Shown in pieces: positions 1 to 5,814 of a stretch of 11,902 bases of DNA. The notes under the pieces were generated by a model that saw nothing but the letters and a program-made list of their open reading frames with translations, had not been told where the DNA came from and did no database searches. Each line of letters begins with the position of its first letter. Within the stretch, counting starts at the first letter, position 1. The position numbers and the translations under genes are program-made. This stretch comes from Pseudomonadota bacterium (GTDB lineage Bacteria; Myxococcota; Polyangia; Polyangiales; Polyangiaceae), in contig JAEZYO010000611.1 in assembly GCA_023419055.1 (NCBI GenBank), positions 1 to 11,902 of the forward strand. Direction: 5' to 3'.

Positions 1-163
1 GCCCCGCCTTGAGCTCGCGCACGAGCTGCCAGGCGTTCAGCGCGTCGAGGAAGTTGATCATCGAGGGCGTGCCGTTCAGCAGCTCGACGGGGGCCTTGCT
101 CGGATCGACGGGCTCGACCGAAGCGTACTTTTGTTGGGGATTCGTGCCGTATTTCAGCAGCAT
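1..163 (-). CDS. purH: Standalone AICAR transformylase (PurH C-terminal domain type), N-terminal 54 residues only
   Basis: The gene begins at an ATG whose complement is at 161-163 and leaves the window at its 3' side. The visible protein starts MLLKYGTNPQQK and continues to LNGTPSMINFLDALNAWQLV (residues 29-48). Both stretches match the opening of the AICAR formyltransferase domain of PurH (typically YGxNPHQ, then a segment with NxLDAxxAWxLV). This domain transfers a formyl group from 10-formyl-THF to AICAR in the penultimate step of purine synthesis. The protein begins directly with this domain. The cyclohydrolase (MGS-like) domain that normally precedes it in bifunctional PurH is absent, and there is no room for it because the divergent methyltransferase starts about 30-60 bp away. 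It therefore looks like the short, monofunctional form. No strong Shine-Dalgarno is seen. The active-site residues lie outside the window. Confidence 0.82.
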   Translation of the reverse strand, partial: MLLKYGTNPQQKYASVEPVDPSKAPVELLNGTPSMINFLDALNAWQLVRELKAG

Positions 164-190
164 GGGCCTGTTCCGAAAAGCGCGCGGACC

Positions 191-1234
191 ATGGCACGAC
201 GAGGGCCGCGCGGCTATAGGGTGTGCGTGCCTAGTCCGATCGAGCTTGTCACCGAAAGCTTCGCGCGCCGCAGAGACCTGGTCGGCGCCGAGCGTGACGC
301 GGGGTGTCGTCTTTTCAACGGGTACACGGAGGGCGTCGCCGGCCTCGTCGTGGAGCTTTACGGCGAAACCCTGGTCGTCAGCTCCAAGGCCTCCTCGGAA
401 AGCGACGAAGCCGTCGCGCCGGGCGAGCTCGTGGAGGCGGCGCGCGGTCTCGTGCCTCGGCTCCGCGCGGCGCTCTGGAAATTCCGTAGCAGCCTGGACC
501 CCGAGCTCCAACACGGCAAGATCTACCTCGGCAGCGCCGGGGATCTCGCCCGGAGCGTTCGGGAGCACGGCGTTCGCTACTCCCTCGAGCTCCGCCGCGA
601 CCGCGACACGAGCTTCTTCCTCGACACGCGCGAGCTCCGCCGCTTTCTCCACGCCGAGCTCTCGGGCAAGCGGGTGTTGAACGCGTTCGCCTACACCGGC
701 AGCTTGGGGGTGGCTGCGGCGGCCGGTGGCGCGCGCGAGGTGATCCACCTCGACCGCAACAAGGCCGTGTTGAACGTGGCGAAGAACTCCTACACCTTGA
801 ATGGGCTCGCGATCCAGCGCTCGCATTTTCGCGCCCAGGACTTCTTCTTCGCTACCGCGGAGCTTCGACGGCGTGAGGAGCTCTTCGACTGCGTGATCGT
901 CGATCCGCCGTTTTTCTCGAGCTCCGCTCAAGGCCGAGTGGACCTGGTCGCGGAGTCGGCGCGGCTCTTGAACAAGGCGCGGCCGCTCGTCGGTGACGGC
1001 GGCCTGCTGGTCGCCGTCAACAACGCGCTCTTCGTTTCCGGAGAGGCGTATCGAGGGGTGCTCGATGAGCTCGGCCGCGACGGCTACGTCGAGCTCGAAC
1101 GCACCATCCCGGTGCCGAAGGACGTGATAGGGCTCGGGGGCTCCGCGGCCTGGCCCGCCGATCCGGCTCCCTTCGACTACCCGACCAAGATCGCCGTTTT
1201 GCGCGTCCGCCGTAAAGACGGGAGAACGGCGTGA
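191..1234 (+). CDS. Class I SAM-dependent RNA methyltransferase, RlmI/RlmK-like
   Basis: The product is 347 residues if read from the ATG at 191. It contains NGYTEGVAGLVVELYG (43-58), typical of the region before the catalytic domain in RlmI-type enzymes, then FLDTREL (143-149) and SAM motif I, VLNAFAYTGSLGVAAAAGG (162-180). An acidic residue ends strand 2 (D188), and motif IV is DPPFF (238-242). Proteins with this architecture methylate 23S rRNA in the cytoplasm. The segment after motif IV reads LLVAVNNAL. The 5-methylcytosine enzymes have a catalytic cysteine there (CS), whereas the m7G enzyme RlmK has NN, so RlmK-like chemistry is more likely than m5C. There is no full N-terminal PUA domain. 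The start is uncertain: GTGs at 221 and 227 would remove 10 or 12 residues of unconserved-looking basic sequence, and no start has a good ribosome binding site. The gene is translationally coupled to the next one. Confidence 0.8.
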   Translation: MARRGPRGYRVCVPSPIELVTESFARRRDLVGAERDAGCRLFNGYTEGVAGLVVELYGETLVVSSKASSESDEAVAPGELVEAARGLVPRLRAALWKFRSSLDPELQHGKIYLGSAGDLARSVREHGVRYSLELRRDRDTSFFLDTRELRRFLHAELSGKRVLNAFAYTGSLGVAAAAGGAREVIHLDRNKAVLNVAKNSYTLNGLAIQRSHFRAQDFFFATAELRRREELFDCVIVDPPFFSSSAQGRVDLVAESARLLNKARPLVGDGGLLVAVNNALFVSGEAYRGVLDELGRDGYVELERTIPVPKDVIGLGGSAAWPADPAPFDYPTKIAVLRVRRKDGRTA

Positions 1235-1899
1235 CCCGAGCGCCCGTAGAGGCGTTGTTCGAGGACGAGGCGATCCTCGCCGTGAACAAGCCCGAAGGAA
1301 TAGCGAGCATCCCCGAGCGCGATCTCTCGGTCCCGAGCGTCCGGCGCGTGCTGGAAGAGGAGCGGGGGGCGAGCCTGTTCGTGGTGCACCGCTTGGACAA
1401 AGAGGTCTCCGGAGTCCTCCTCTTCGCGAAGACGCCGGCCGCGCACCGTGAGCTCTCGCTCGCTTTCGAGCAACGACGCGTGGACAAGCGCTACGTCGCG
1501 GTCATGCACGGGCGCGTGGAGCGGGACGACCTCGTCATCGACGCGCCGCTGCGTGAGTACGGCTCGGGGCGGATGGGCGTCGACCCGCGTGGCAAAGCCT
1601 CGCTCACGCGCGTCGTCGTGCTCGAGCGCGCGGAGCGCTGCACGTTGGTCGAGGTTCGCCCCGAGACCGGTCGGCGGCATCAAATCAGGGCCCATCTCTA
1701 CGCGGAGGGCCACCCGCTCGTCGGCGATACGCGCTACGGGGACGCTCCGAGCCCGGACGAGCCTCGGCTCATGCTCCACGCTTTTCGGCTCGGGCTCCCG
1801 CCGCTCTCTTTTTCGGCGCCGCCTTCGATCGGCGCACCTTTCGGGGAGACCTTCCTACGGGAGCTTTCGAGGCTCGGCCTGCAGCCCCCGCGACAGTAG
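1231..1899 (+). CDS. RluA-family pseudouridine synthase
   Basis: This 222-residue enzyme isomerises uridine to pseudouridine in RNA. It has the RluA motif HRLDKEVSG with catalytic Asp56, an upstream VNKPEGI strand (18-24), and the second family motif GRRHQIRAHL (147-156, usually GRTHQIRVHL). It lacks an N-terminal S4 RNA-binding domain, so it is the short, catalytic-core form, as in RluA itself, RluE-like and TruC-like proteins. The target RNA cannot be told from sequence. The GTG start overlaps the stop of the methyltransferase gene (GTGA, 1231-1234), and a GGGAG at 1220-1224 within that gene serves as ribosome binding site with 6 nt spacing. The two genes therefore form a coupled RNA-modification operon. 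The last 131 bp overlap the convergent HxlR gene. Confidence 0.88.
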   Translation: MTRAPVEALFEDEAILAVNKPEGIASIPERDLSVPSVRRVLEEERGASLFVVHRLDKEVSGVLLFAKTPAAHRELSLAFEQRRVDKRYVAVMHGRVERDDLVIDAPLREYGSGRMGVDPRGKASLTRVVVLERAERCTLVEVRPETGRRHQIRAHLYAEGHPLVGDTRYGDAPSPDEPRLMLHAFRLGLPPLSFSAPPSIGAPFGETFLRELSRLGLQPPRQ

Positions 1900-2542
1900 C
1901 CTCGAGCACGACACCGTCGAACGCCGCGAGCAGCGCGCGGAGGGTTTGCTCCTCACCCTGGACGGAGAGCTCCCCGCGCTCGATCGCTCGGCTCGCCGGC
2001 GCTCCCGTGAACAAGAGCGCTCGAAAGGCGGTGAGGCTGCCGGATAGCTTCACGTCGGGCAACGTCGCGGCGCGCTCCCGGACGGCGAGGTAGTTCGAGG
2101 TGAAGGTGAGCTCGAAGCGTCGCTCGTCGATCGCGAACTCCGAAACGAGCGAGAGCCCGCCCCGATAGCGGCGCTTGAGCGAGATCATCGCCCAGCCGAT
2201 ATCCATGTGATCCTCCGCGGTCGGAGTCGTCAGGAAGCGGCCGCCCCAACGCGCAAGCTCCATCACCGCGGGCTCGAGCGCAGCCCCGAGCTCGCTCAGC
2301 GCGTAGGCTTCACGCGAGGAGCCATCCCGAGCGACGCGCTCGATCAAGCCGAGCTCTTCCATCTCCTTCAAGCGCTTGGCGAGCAAGTTCGTGGTGATGC
2401 CGGGCAAGCCTTCCAAGAGCTCCCCGTAACGCCGCGGCCCGAGCAAGAGGTTCCGGATCACGAGCAGGGTCCAACGTTCGCCCACTCGATCGAGGGCACG
2501 GGCCAGGCCGCAAAATTGATGGTAGCTGCGACGTTCCGCCAT
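1769..2542 (-). CDS. HxlR-family transcriptional regulator with SCP2-like C-terminal domain and basic tail
   Basis: The 257-residue protein opens with a HxlR winged helix-turn-helix (about residues 8-105). It shows the conserved Cys11, then VGERWTLLVIRNLLLGPRRY (20-39) and LLAKRLKEMEELGLIERV (53-70). Residues about 113-212 resemble the small SCP2-like ligand-binding domain fused to many HxlR proteins (a W at 117, GSLTAFRALLFTG at 168-180, GELSVQG at 190-196). HxlR proteins bind DNA as dimers and often sense electrophiles, oxidants or small ligands. Cys11 could be redox-active, but it is also a common structural position. From about residue 222 the chain is a Lys/Arg/Ala tail with no domain. 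This tail is encoded opposite the pseudouridine synthase gene. An AAGG lies only one base from the ATG, an unusually tight spacing. The divergent membrane protein gene is its probable target. Confidence 0.85.
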   Translation of the reverse strand: MAERRSYHQFCGLARALDRVGERWTLLVIRNLLLGPRRYGELLEGLPGITTNLLAKRLKEMEELGLIERVARDGSSREAYALSELGAALEPAVMELARWGGRFLTTPTAEDHMDIGWAMISLKRRYRGGLSLVSEFAIDERRFELTFTSNYLAVRERAATLPDVKLSGSLTAFRALLFTGAPASRAIERGELSVQGEEQTLRALLAAFDGVVLEATVAGAAGRASKAPVGRSPRKVRRSKAAPKKRAAGARAEKRGA

Positions 2543-2557
2543 TCCTTGACTTTATGA

Positions 2558-2569
2558 TAGTGCATACTA
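2558..2569. promoter_or_regulatory. Candidate operator in the HxlR / membrane-protein intergenic region
   Basis: The 55-bp gap between the divergent starts (2543-2597) is clearly more AT-rich than its surroundings. It contains an inverted repeat TAGT-N4-ACTA at 2558-2569. HxlR proteins such as YodB bind short inverted repeats of TACT/AGTA type, so this could be the autoregulatory site. A TTGACT at 2546-2551 could be a -35 element for the plus-strand gene, but no good -10 element follows at 16-18 bp. The assignment is an inference from position and symmetry only. Confidence 0.3.
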
Positions 2570-2597
2570 ATAGAAACTAAAGCAAGGGAGGGCGCTC

Positions 2598-3350
2598 ATG
2601 ACGCCTCAGGCTTCGCTCCTGGTTTCGCTCGGAATTCTCGTGATCGCGCTGGTGATGGCCGTGCTGTTCGTGGTGGGAAATGGCGTCGCTGCCCGCCGCT
2701 CCGGCGAGGCTCCCGGCCCCGTGCTCTCGAAGGTCGCGCTCGGAGTGGTCGCTTGGCTCGGCTTCTCGGCAGCCCTCGCGCTCTCCGGAATCTTGTCGCG
2801 TTGGGATCTGCGCCCTCCGCCCATGGCCGTCATCTTCATCGGGACCATCTCGCTCGGTATCGGCTTCGGGGTCTCCAGGTGGTGTCTGCGGCTTTCGAGA
2901 GGGCTCCCGCTCTTCGTGCTCGTCCTCGCGCAAGGCTTTCGCTTTCCGCTCGAGCTCGTCATGCACCAGGCCGCGCTCGAAGGCGTGATGCCGATTCAGA
3001 TGTCGTTCTCGGGCTACAACTTCGACATCTTGACCGGCATCTCGGCGATCGTAATAGCCCTTCTCGCCGCGCGAGGTAGGGCGCCCCGCTGGCTGCTCTT
3101 CGCCTGGAGCGCGTACGGCCTTTCGTGCCTCGCGATCATCGCCGTGATCGCGCTCGCGGCCATGCCGCTCATTCACGCGTTCGGCACCGCGCCCCAGGCG
3201 CTCAACACCTGGGTAGCGTACTTTCCCTTCGTCTGGCTGCCGGCGTCGCTCGTGACCATCGCCATCGCCGGGCACATCGTCGTGCTGCGGAAGCTGCTCT
3301 CCGAGGCTCCGCGTCCTCGCGTCAGCTCTTCCGCGCTGAAAGGCGCGTGA
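2598..3350 (+). CDS. Seven-helix integral membrane protein, function unknown
   Basis: The 250-residue protein has about seven hydrophobic segments (roughly 6-28, 44-66, 75-93, 102-121, 143-158, 164-190 and 205-230), so it is an inner-membrane protein. The loop after the fourth helix holds polar motifs that look conserved rather than random: FRFPLELVMHQAALEGVMP (114-132) and QMSFSGYNFDILTG (134-147). Charged residues (R115, E119, H123, E128) sit near the membrane surface and could form a functional site. I do not recognise a named family with certainty; it resembles uncharacterised conserved membrane proteins. A strong ribosome binding site (GGGAGG, 2586-2591) lies 6 nt before the ATG. The gene is divergent from the HxlR regulator, which suggests regulation by it, and its 3' end overlaps the convergent oxyR by 29 bp. 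Confidence 0.75.
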   Translation: MTPQASLLVSLGILVIALVMAVLFVVGNGVAARRSGEAPGPVLSKVALGVVAWLGFSAALALSGILSRWDLRPPPMAVIFIGTISLGIGFGVSRWCLRLSRGLPLFVLVLAQGFRFPLELVMHQAALEGVMPIQMSFSGYNFDILTGISAIVIALLAARGRAPRWLLFAWSAYGLSCLAIIAVIALAAMPLIHAFGTAPQALNTWVAYFPFVWLPASLVTIAIAGHIVVLRKLLSEAPRPRVSSSALKGA

Positions 3351-4260
3351 CCACTCGCTCGTACTCGTCTCGCATGGCGGAGCCGATCGCGCGGAGCGCG
3401 GGCTCGAGCGCGGAGCCGCGACGCCACACGAGCGCCAGGGTCCGCCCGGGCTCGGGAGCCGAGAACCTGCGGATGGCGAGGCGCCCGGCGCGATTTTCCG
3501 TGCCGAGCGCGATCGTCGGCAGGAGCGTGACGCCGGCGCCCGCGAGCACCATCTGAGTCAGCGTGCCGAGGCTCGTGGCGCGAAACTCGAGCTCTTCGCT
3601 CTTGGCTTGCGTGCACACCGAGAGCACCTGGTCCCGGAAGCAGTGTCCGTCGTCGAGCAACAAGACCGGCGCTCCCTCCAGATCGGAGGGCGCGAGCTTG
3701 CCCTTGCTTTTGGCGAGCGGGTGCTCGGGTGGAGCGGCGAGCACGAAGGCGTCGGTCCCGACGACCTCGTGCTCGAGATCGCCGATCTGCGCTTCCAGCG
3801 CCAAGAGGGCCCCGTCGAGCTCCCCCGAGTCGAGGTCGGCCGTGAGCTTGCTGGTCTTGTCCTCCACCCAGAGGAGTGTTGCGTGCGGAAACTTCCGACG
3901 CAGAGGACGGGTCAGCTCCGGCAAGAGGTACGGCGCGATCGTCGGGATGACCCCGAGGCGCAGCCGGCCACGCAGCGGGTCCTTGTGTCGGGCGGCCGCT
4001 TCGATCAGATCCGTGCCGTCGATCAGGATGCGTTTCGCGCGTGTGACGATCTCCTGGCCGGTCGGCGTGACGAGGACCTTGCGCCGGTCACGATCGAAGA
4101 CGCGCACGCCGATTGCGGCCTCGAGCTCGGCCACCTGCGCAGAAAGCGTCGGCTGTGACACGCGGCACAGTTCCGCCGCACGCCGGAAACTGCGTGCGTC
4201 TGCCACGGCGACGACGTACTGGAGTTGCCGCAACGTCACCGGCAGCGGTCGAAAGTTCAT
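3322..4260 (-). CDS. oxyR: Hydrogen peroxide sensor and LysR-type regulator OxyR
   Basis: The 312-residue LysR-type protein has an N-terminal winged helix (LRQLQYVVAVADARSFRRAA at 10-29, then VSQPTLSAQVAELE at 34-47) and a periplasmic-binding-protein-like regulatory domain from about 95 to 305. The regulatory domain carries DDGHCFRDQVLSVC (203-216). This matches the OxyR redox segment GHCxRDQxxxxC, with cysteines at 207 and 216 spaced as C199/C208 in E. coli. It is followed by FRATSLGTLTQMVLAGAG (226-243), also an OxyR hallmark. OxyR forms an intramolecular disulfide on peroxide exposure and then activates defence genes. Divergent dps and an OxyR operator next door confirm the assignment. No Shine-Dalgarno precedes the ATG, because the operator occupies that place; alternative GTG/TTG codons lie at residues 8 and 10. 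The 3' end overlaps the convergent membrane-protein gene. Confidence 0.93.
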   Translation of the reverse strand: MNFRPLPVTLRQLQYVVAVADARSFRRAAELCRVSQPTLSAQVAELEAAIGVRVFDRDRRKVLVTPTGQEIVTRAKRILIDGTDLIEAAARHKDPLRGRLRLGVIPTIAPYLLPELTRPLRRKFPHATLLWVEDKTSKLTADLDSGELDGALLALEAQIGDLEHEVVGTDAFVLAAPPEHPLAKSKGKLAPSDLEGAPVLLLDDGHCFRDQVLSVCTQAKSEELEFRATSLGTLTQMVLAGAGVTLLPTIALGTENRAGRLAIRRFSAPEPGRTLALVWRRGSALEPALRAIGSAMRDEYERVVTRLSARKS

Positions 4261-4261
4261 G

Positions 4262-4298
4262 ATAGGTAAGTTCTATCACAACGCGTAGAACAATCTAT
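4262..4298. promoter_or_regulatory. OxyR binding site between oxyR and dps
   Basis: The sequence reads ATAG (4262-4265), 7 bp, CTAT (4273-4276), 7 bp, CGTA (4284-4287), 7 bp, CTAT (4295-4298). The established E. coli OxyR consensus is ATAG-N7-CTAT-N7-ATAG-N7-CTAT, which covers four successive major grooves. Three of the four tetranucleotides are exact and every spacer is 7 bp. Of the weaker consensus positions, the T two bases after the first ATAG and the A two bases before the last CTAT are also present. The site begins one base from the oxyR start codon and lies about 75 bp upstream of the dps start. This fits repression of oxyR and activation of dps. Confidence 0.82.
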
Positions 4299-4360
4299 TG
4301 GAGCGATGAGGGCGGAAGCTCCAGCATGTGAGGACCGGGGCCGATGGCGGAACGAGCACA

Positions 4361-4366
4361 AGGAGA
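4361..4366 (+). promoter_or_regulatory. Ribosome binding site that fixes the dps start
   Basis: AGGAGA at 4361-4366 is a near-ideal Shine-Dalgarno 7-8 nt before the ATG at 4374. An in-frame ATG at 4344 would put this element inside the coding region and would add ten residues not expected in Dps. The 4374 start is therefore preferred. Confidence 0.8.
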
Positions 4367-4373
4367 AATCAGC

Positions 4374-4850
4374 ATGTACCAAAGCCCTAGCCGGCTGCCC
4401 GAAGCAGCCCGCAAGCAGATCATCGAGACGCTGAACGAGCGCCTGGCCGACGGCCTCGACCTCCACAGCCAGATCAAGGTCGCCCACTGGAACATCAAGG
4501 GCCCACAATTCCCGGCCCTCCACCCGTTGTTCGAGACCTTCGCGGTCAGCCTGGCGAACCACAACGACTCGATCGCCGAGCGCGCCGTCACCCTCGGAGG
4601 CAAGGCGTACGGCACGGTTCGCCACGTCGGCAAGGCGTCCAAGCTCCCCGACTATCCGCAGGAGACCACGCGAGACGTCGAACACGTGAAGCTCCTCGCC
4701 GATCGCATCGAAGCGTACCTCGACGGCCTCAAGGCGTCGCGTGGCGTGGCAGAAAAGTCAGGTGATACGGATACGGTCGACCTCCTGACTCAAATCATCA
4801 CCGAATTCGAGAAGCACGACTGGTTCCTGCGCGCGTCGCAGGAGAGCTGA
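4374..4850 (+). CDS. dps: Dps-family DNA-binding ferritin-like protein (ferroxidase)
   Basis: The 158-residue protein is of normal Dps length and sequence. Dps forms a 12-subunit shell that oxidises Fe(II) with hydrogen peroxide, stores iron and protects DNA in stress or stationary phase. The intersubunit ferroxidase ligands are visible: H38 in AHWNIKG, H50 in ALHPLF, E54 (Asp in E. coli), then D65 and E69 in NDSIAERAVTLGG (64-76). The tail DWFLRAS (149-155) matches the usual WF end of the family. The N-terminus is short, with only a few Lys/Arg, so direct DNA binding cannot be asserted. The gene has a strong ribosome binding site and lies downstream of the OxyR operator, so it should be peroxide-inducible. 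Confidence 0.93.
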   Translation: MYQSPSRLPEAARKQIIETLNERLADGLDLHSQIKVAHWNIKGPQFPALHPLFETFAVSLANHNDSIAERAVTLGGKAYGTVRHVGKASKLPDYPQETTRDVEHVKLLADRIEAYLDGLKASRGVAEKSGDTDTVDLLTQIITEFEKHDWFLRASQES

Positions 4851-4889
4851 AGGCGGGGCGGCTCGAGGAAGGAGTGGTGACGGCGCTGA

Positions 4890-4908
4890 CCGGGAGCTAA
4901 ACTCCCGG
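4890..4908. other. Perfect GC-rich hairpin between dps and the next gene
   Basis: CCGGGAG (4890-4896) and CTCCCGG (4902-4908) form a 7-bp perfect stem with a 5-nt loop (CTAAA). It lies 40 bp after the dps stop and ends 5 nt before the ATG at 4914. It could act as a dps 3'-end or partial terminator, but there is no T-tract. It could instead shape translation initiation of the downstream gene, because it occupies the place where a Shine-Dalgarno should be. Confidence 0.5.
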
Positions 4909-4913
4909 AAGCG

Positions 4914-5612
4914 ATGGATACCGCCGCCGTCAGTCGCTTCCTCGAGCTCGTCGCCCGAGAGCTCCGCGCAGAAGACGTCTACCTCCGCGTCGGGGGGCAT
5001 CCTTCGACCGACCCTACCGAGGTGTGCGTCGAGATCAGCGGCTCCGCGTGGCTCGTCGCGACGTTCAAGGAGCCGCTTTCGGAGCGCGCAACGGTCGAGG
5101 CTCGGCTGGCGGCTCTCTGCAGCACCTTTCAGTCCACCGTGAACGGCGCGCTCGCGAGCGTGCCGTTCAGCGGCACGTCTTCGGACTTGATTCGCCAGCG
5201 CCTCGATCAGGAGCTCGGGGCGCTTTCGGAGCGTGCGGGCGCCGCGCGCGCTGCCGTATTCGACTTCGACTCACCCATGATCTGGGGGGCTTCGCTCGTC
5301 AGTGGTGAACAGGCCGAGCGCGCGAATCAGCTGCTCGAACGGGCGGTGAACGAGCTCCGCGACGGTCGGACGGACGAGCTCCGCAAGCACTACGGACAGA
5401 CGCTCCGCCTGAGGCTCGAGGGCGGGCTAGAAGTGCTGGCTCGGCCCTTCGCCAGCATTTATGTGCTGGCACTGTTTTTCGAAAATCCGGTCTCCGAACC
5501 CATCGCGGTCGGCGCCATCCTGCACGCGGCGCATTCGATAGAGCGCCTGGTCCTTTCGCTTCCTCCCATCGATCCCGATCCGGGAGCGAAGGTGATCAAG
5601 CTCTTTCAGTGA
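4914..5612 (+). CDS. Uncharacterised protein, possible Roadblock/LC7-like GTPase partner
   Basis: I recognise no named family for this 232-residue soluble protein. Residues about 95-214 show the secondary-structure order of the Roadblock/LC7 fold. This is a helix (95-109), two strands (AAVFDFDS at 113-120 and MIWGASLV at 122-129), a long helix (132-160), a run of strands (163-191, including SIYVLALFFENP) and a final helix (196-214). Residues 1-80 form a separate alpha/beta segment. No signal peptide or membrane segment is seen. The next gene on the same strand is a MglA-type GTPase. Roadblock proteins such as MglB are regulators of those GTPases, so a functional link is plausible but inferred. 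An in-frame stop at 4887 excludes a much earlier start. No Shine-Dalgarno precedes the ATG, and a hairpin ends 5 nt upstream. Confidence 0.62.
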   Translation: MDTAAVSRFLELVARELRAEDVYLRVGGHPSTDPTEVCVEISGSAWLVATFKEPLSERATVEARLAALCSTFQSTVNGALASVPFSGTSSDLIRQRLDQELGALSERAGAARAAVFDFDSPMIWGASLVSGEQAERANQLLERAVNELRDGRTDELRKHYGQTLRLRLEGGLEVLARPFASIYVLALFFENPVSEPIAVGAILHAAHSIERLVLSLPPIDPDPGAKVIKLFQ

Positions 5613-5691
5613 CGCCGCGATGCTGCAACAGCGCGCGGGCGAGTTCGAGGAGGGGAGAACGTTTCCATGAGGGCGGATCTCGGCGCTACTT

Positions 5692-5723
5692 GAGCAATCG
5701 ATCCTAACCGCTCGAGATTGCTC
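5692..5723. repeat. Inverted repeat upstream of the GTPase gene
   Basis: GAGCAATC (5692-5699) and GATTGCTC (5716-5723) are perfect 8-bp inverted copies separated by 16 nt. They lie in the 202-bp non-coding gap 5613-5814. The repeat could be a dimeric operator or, in RNA, a hairpin in a leader. No T-tract follows, so it is not an obvious terminator. Just before it, a GAGGAGGGGAG stretch (5648-5658) precedes an eight-codon frame (ATG 5667 to TGA 5691-5693) that ends at the left arm. Confidence 0.45.
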
Positions 5724-5757
5724 GACCTTCGCCGAATGCGCGTCCTTCCTCGGCCGC

Positions 5758-5770
5758 TGGATTCAATCCA
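5758..5770. promoter_or_regulatory. Short perfect palindrome TGGATT-C-AATCCA
   Basis: This 13-nt odd-length palindrome (6-bp arms around one C) lies 45 bp upstream of the GTPase ATG in the same non-coding gap. Short perfect palindromes this close to a start are candidate regulator-binding sites. No known regulator is recognised. Confidence 0.3.
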
Positions 5771-5814
5771 GGCTGCGCACGAGGGTTGGTGGCGCGCGGC
5801 CGCCGGGCTAACCG

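Noticed and set aside
131..190. Earlier start of the methyltransferase at 131
   Set aside because: It would overlap the first codons of the divergent purH gene, and the added residues show no family similarity.
2577..3275. 232-codon open frame on the minus strand with an Arg/Glu/Asp-rich product
   Set aside because: It is the mirror of the membrane protein gene; its extreme charge is the reverse complement of hydrophobic codons.
4344..4373. Dps start at the ATG at 4344
   Set aside because: It adds ten residues and places the near-ideal Shine-Dalgarno inside the coding region. The ATG at 4374 is correctly spaced.
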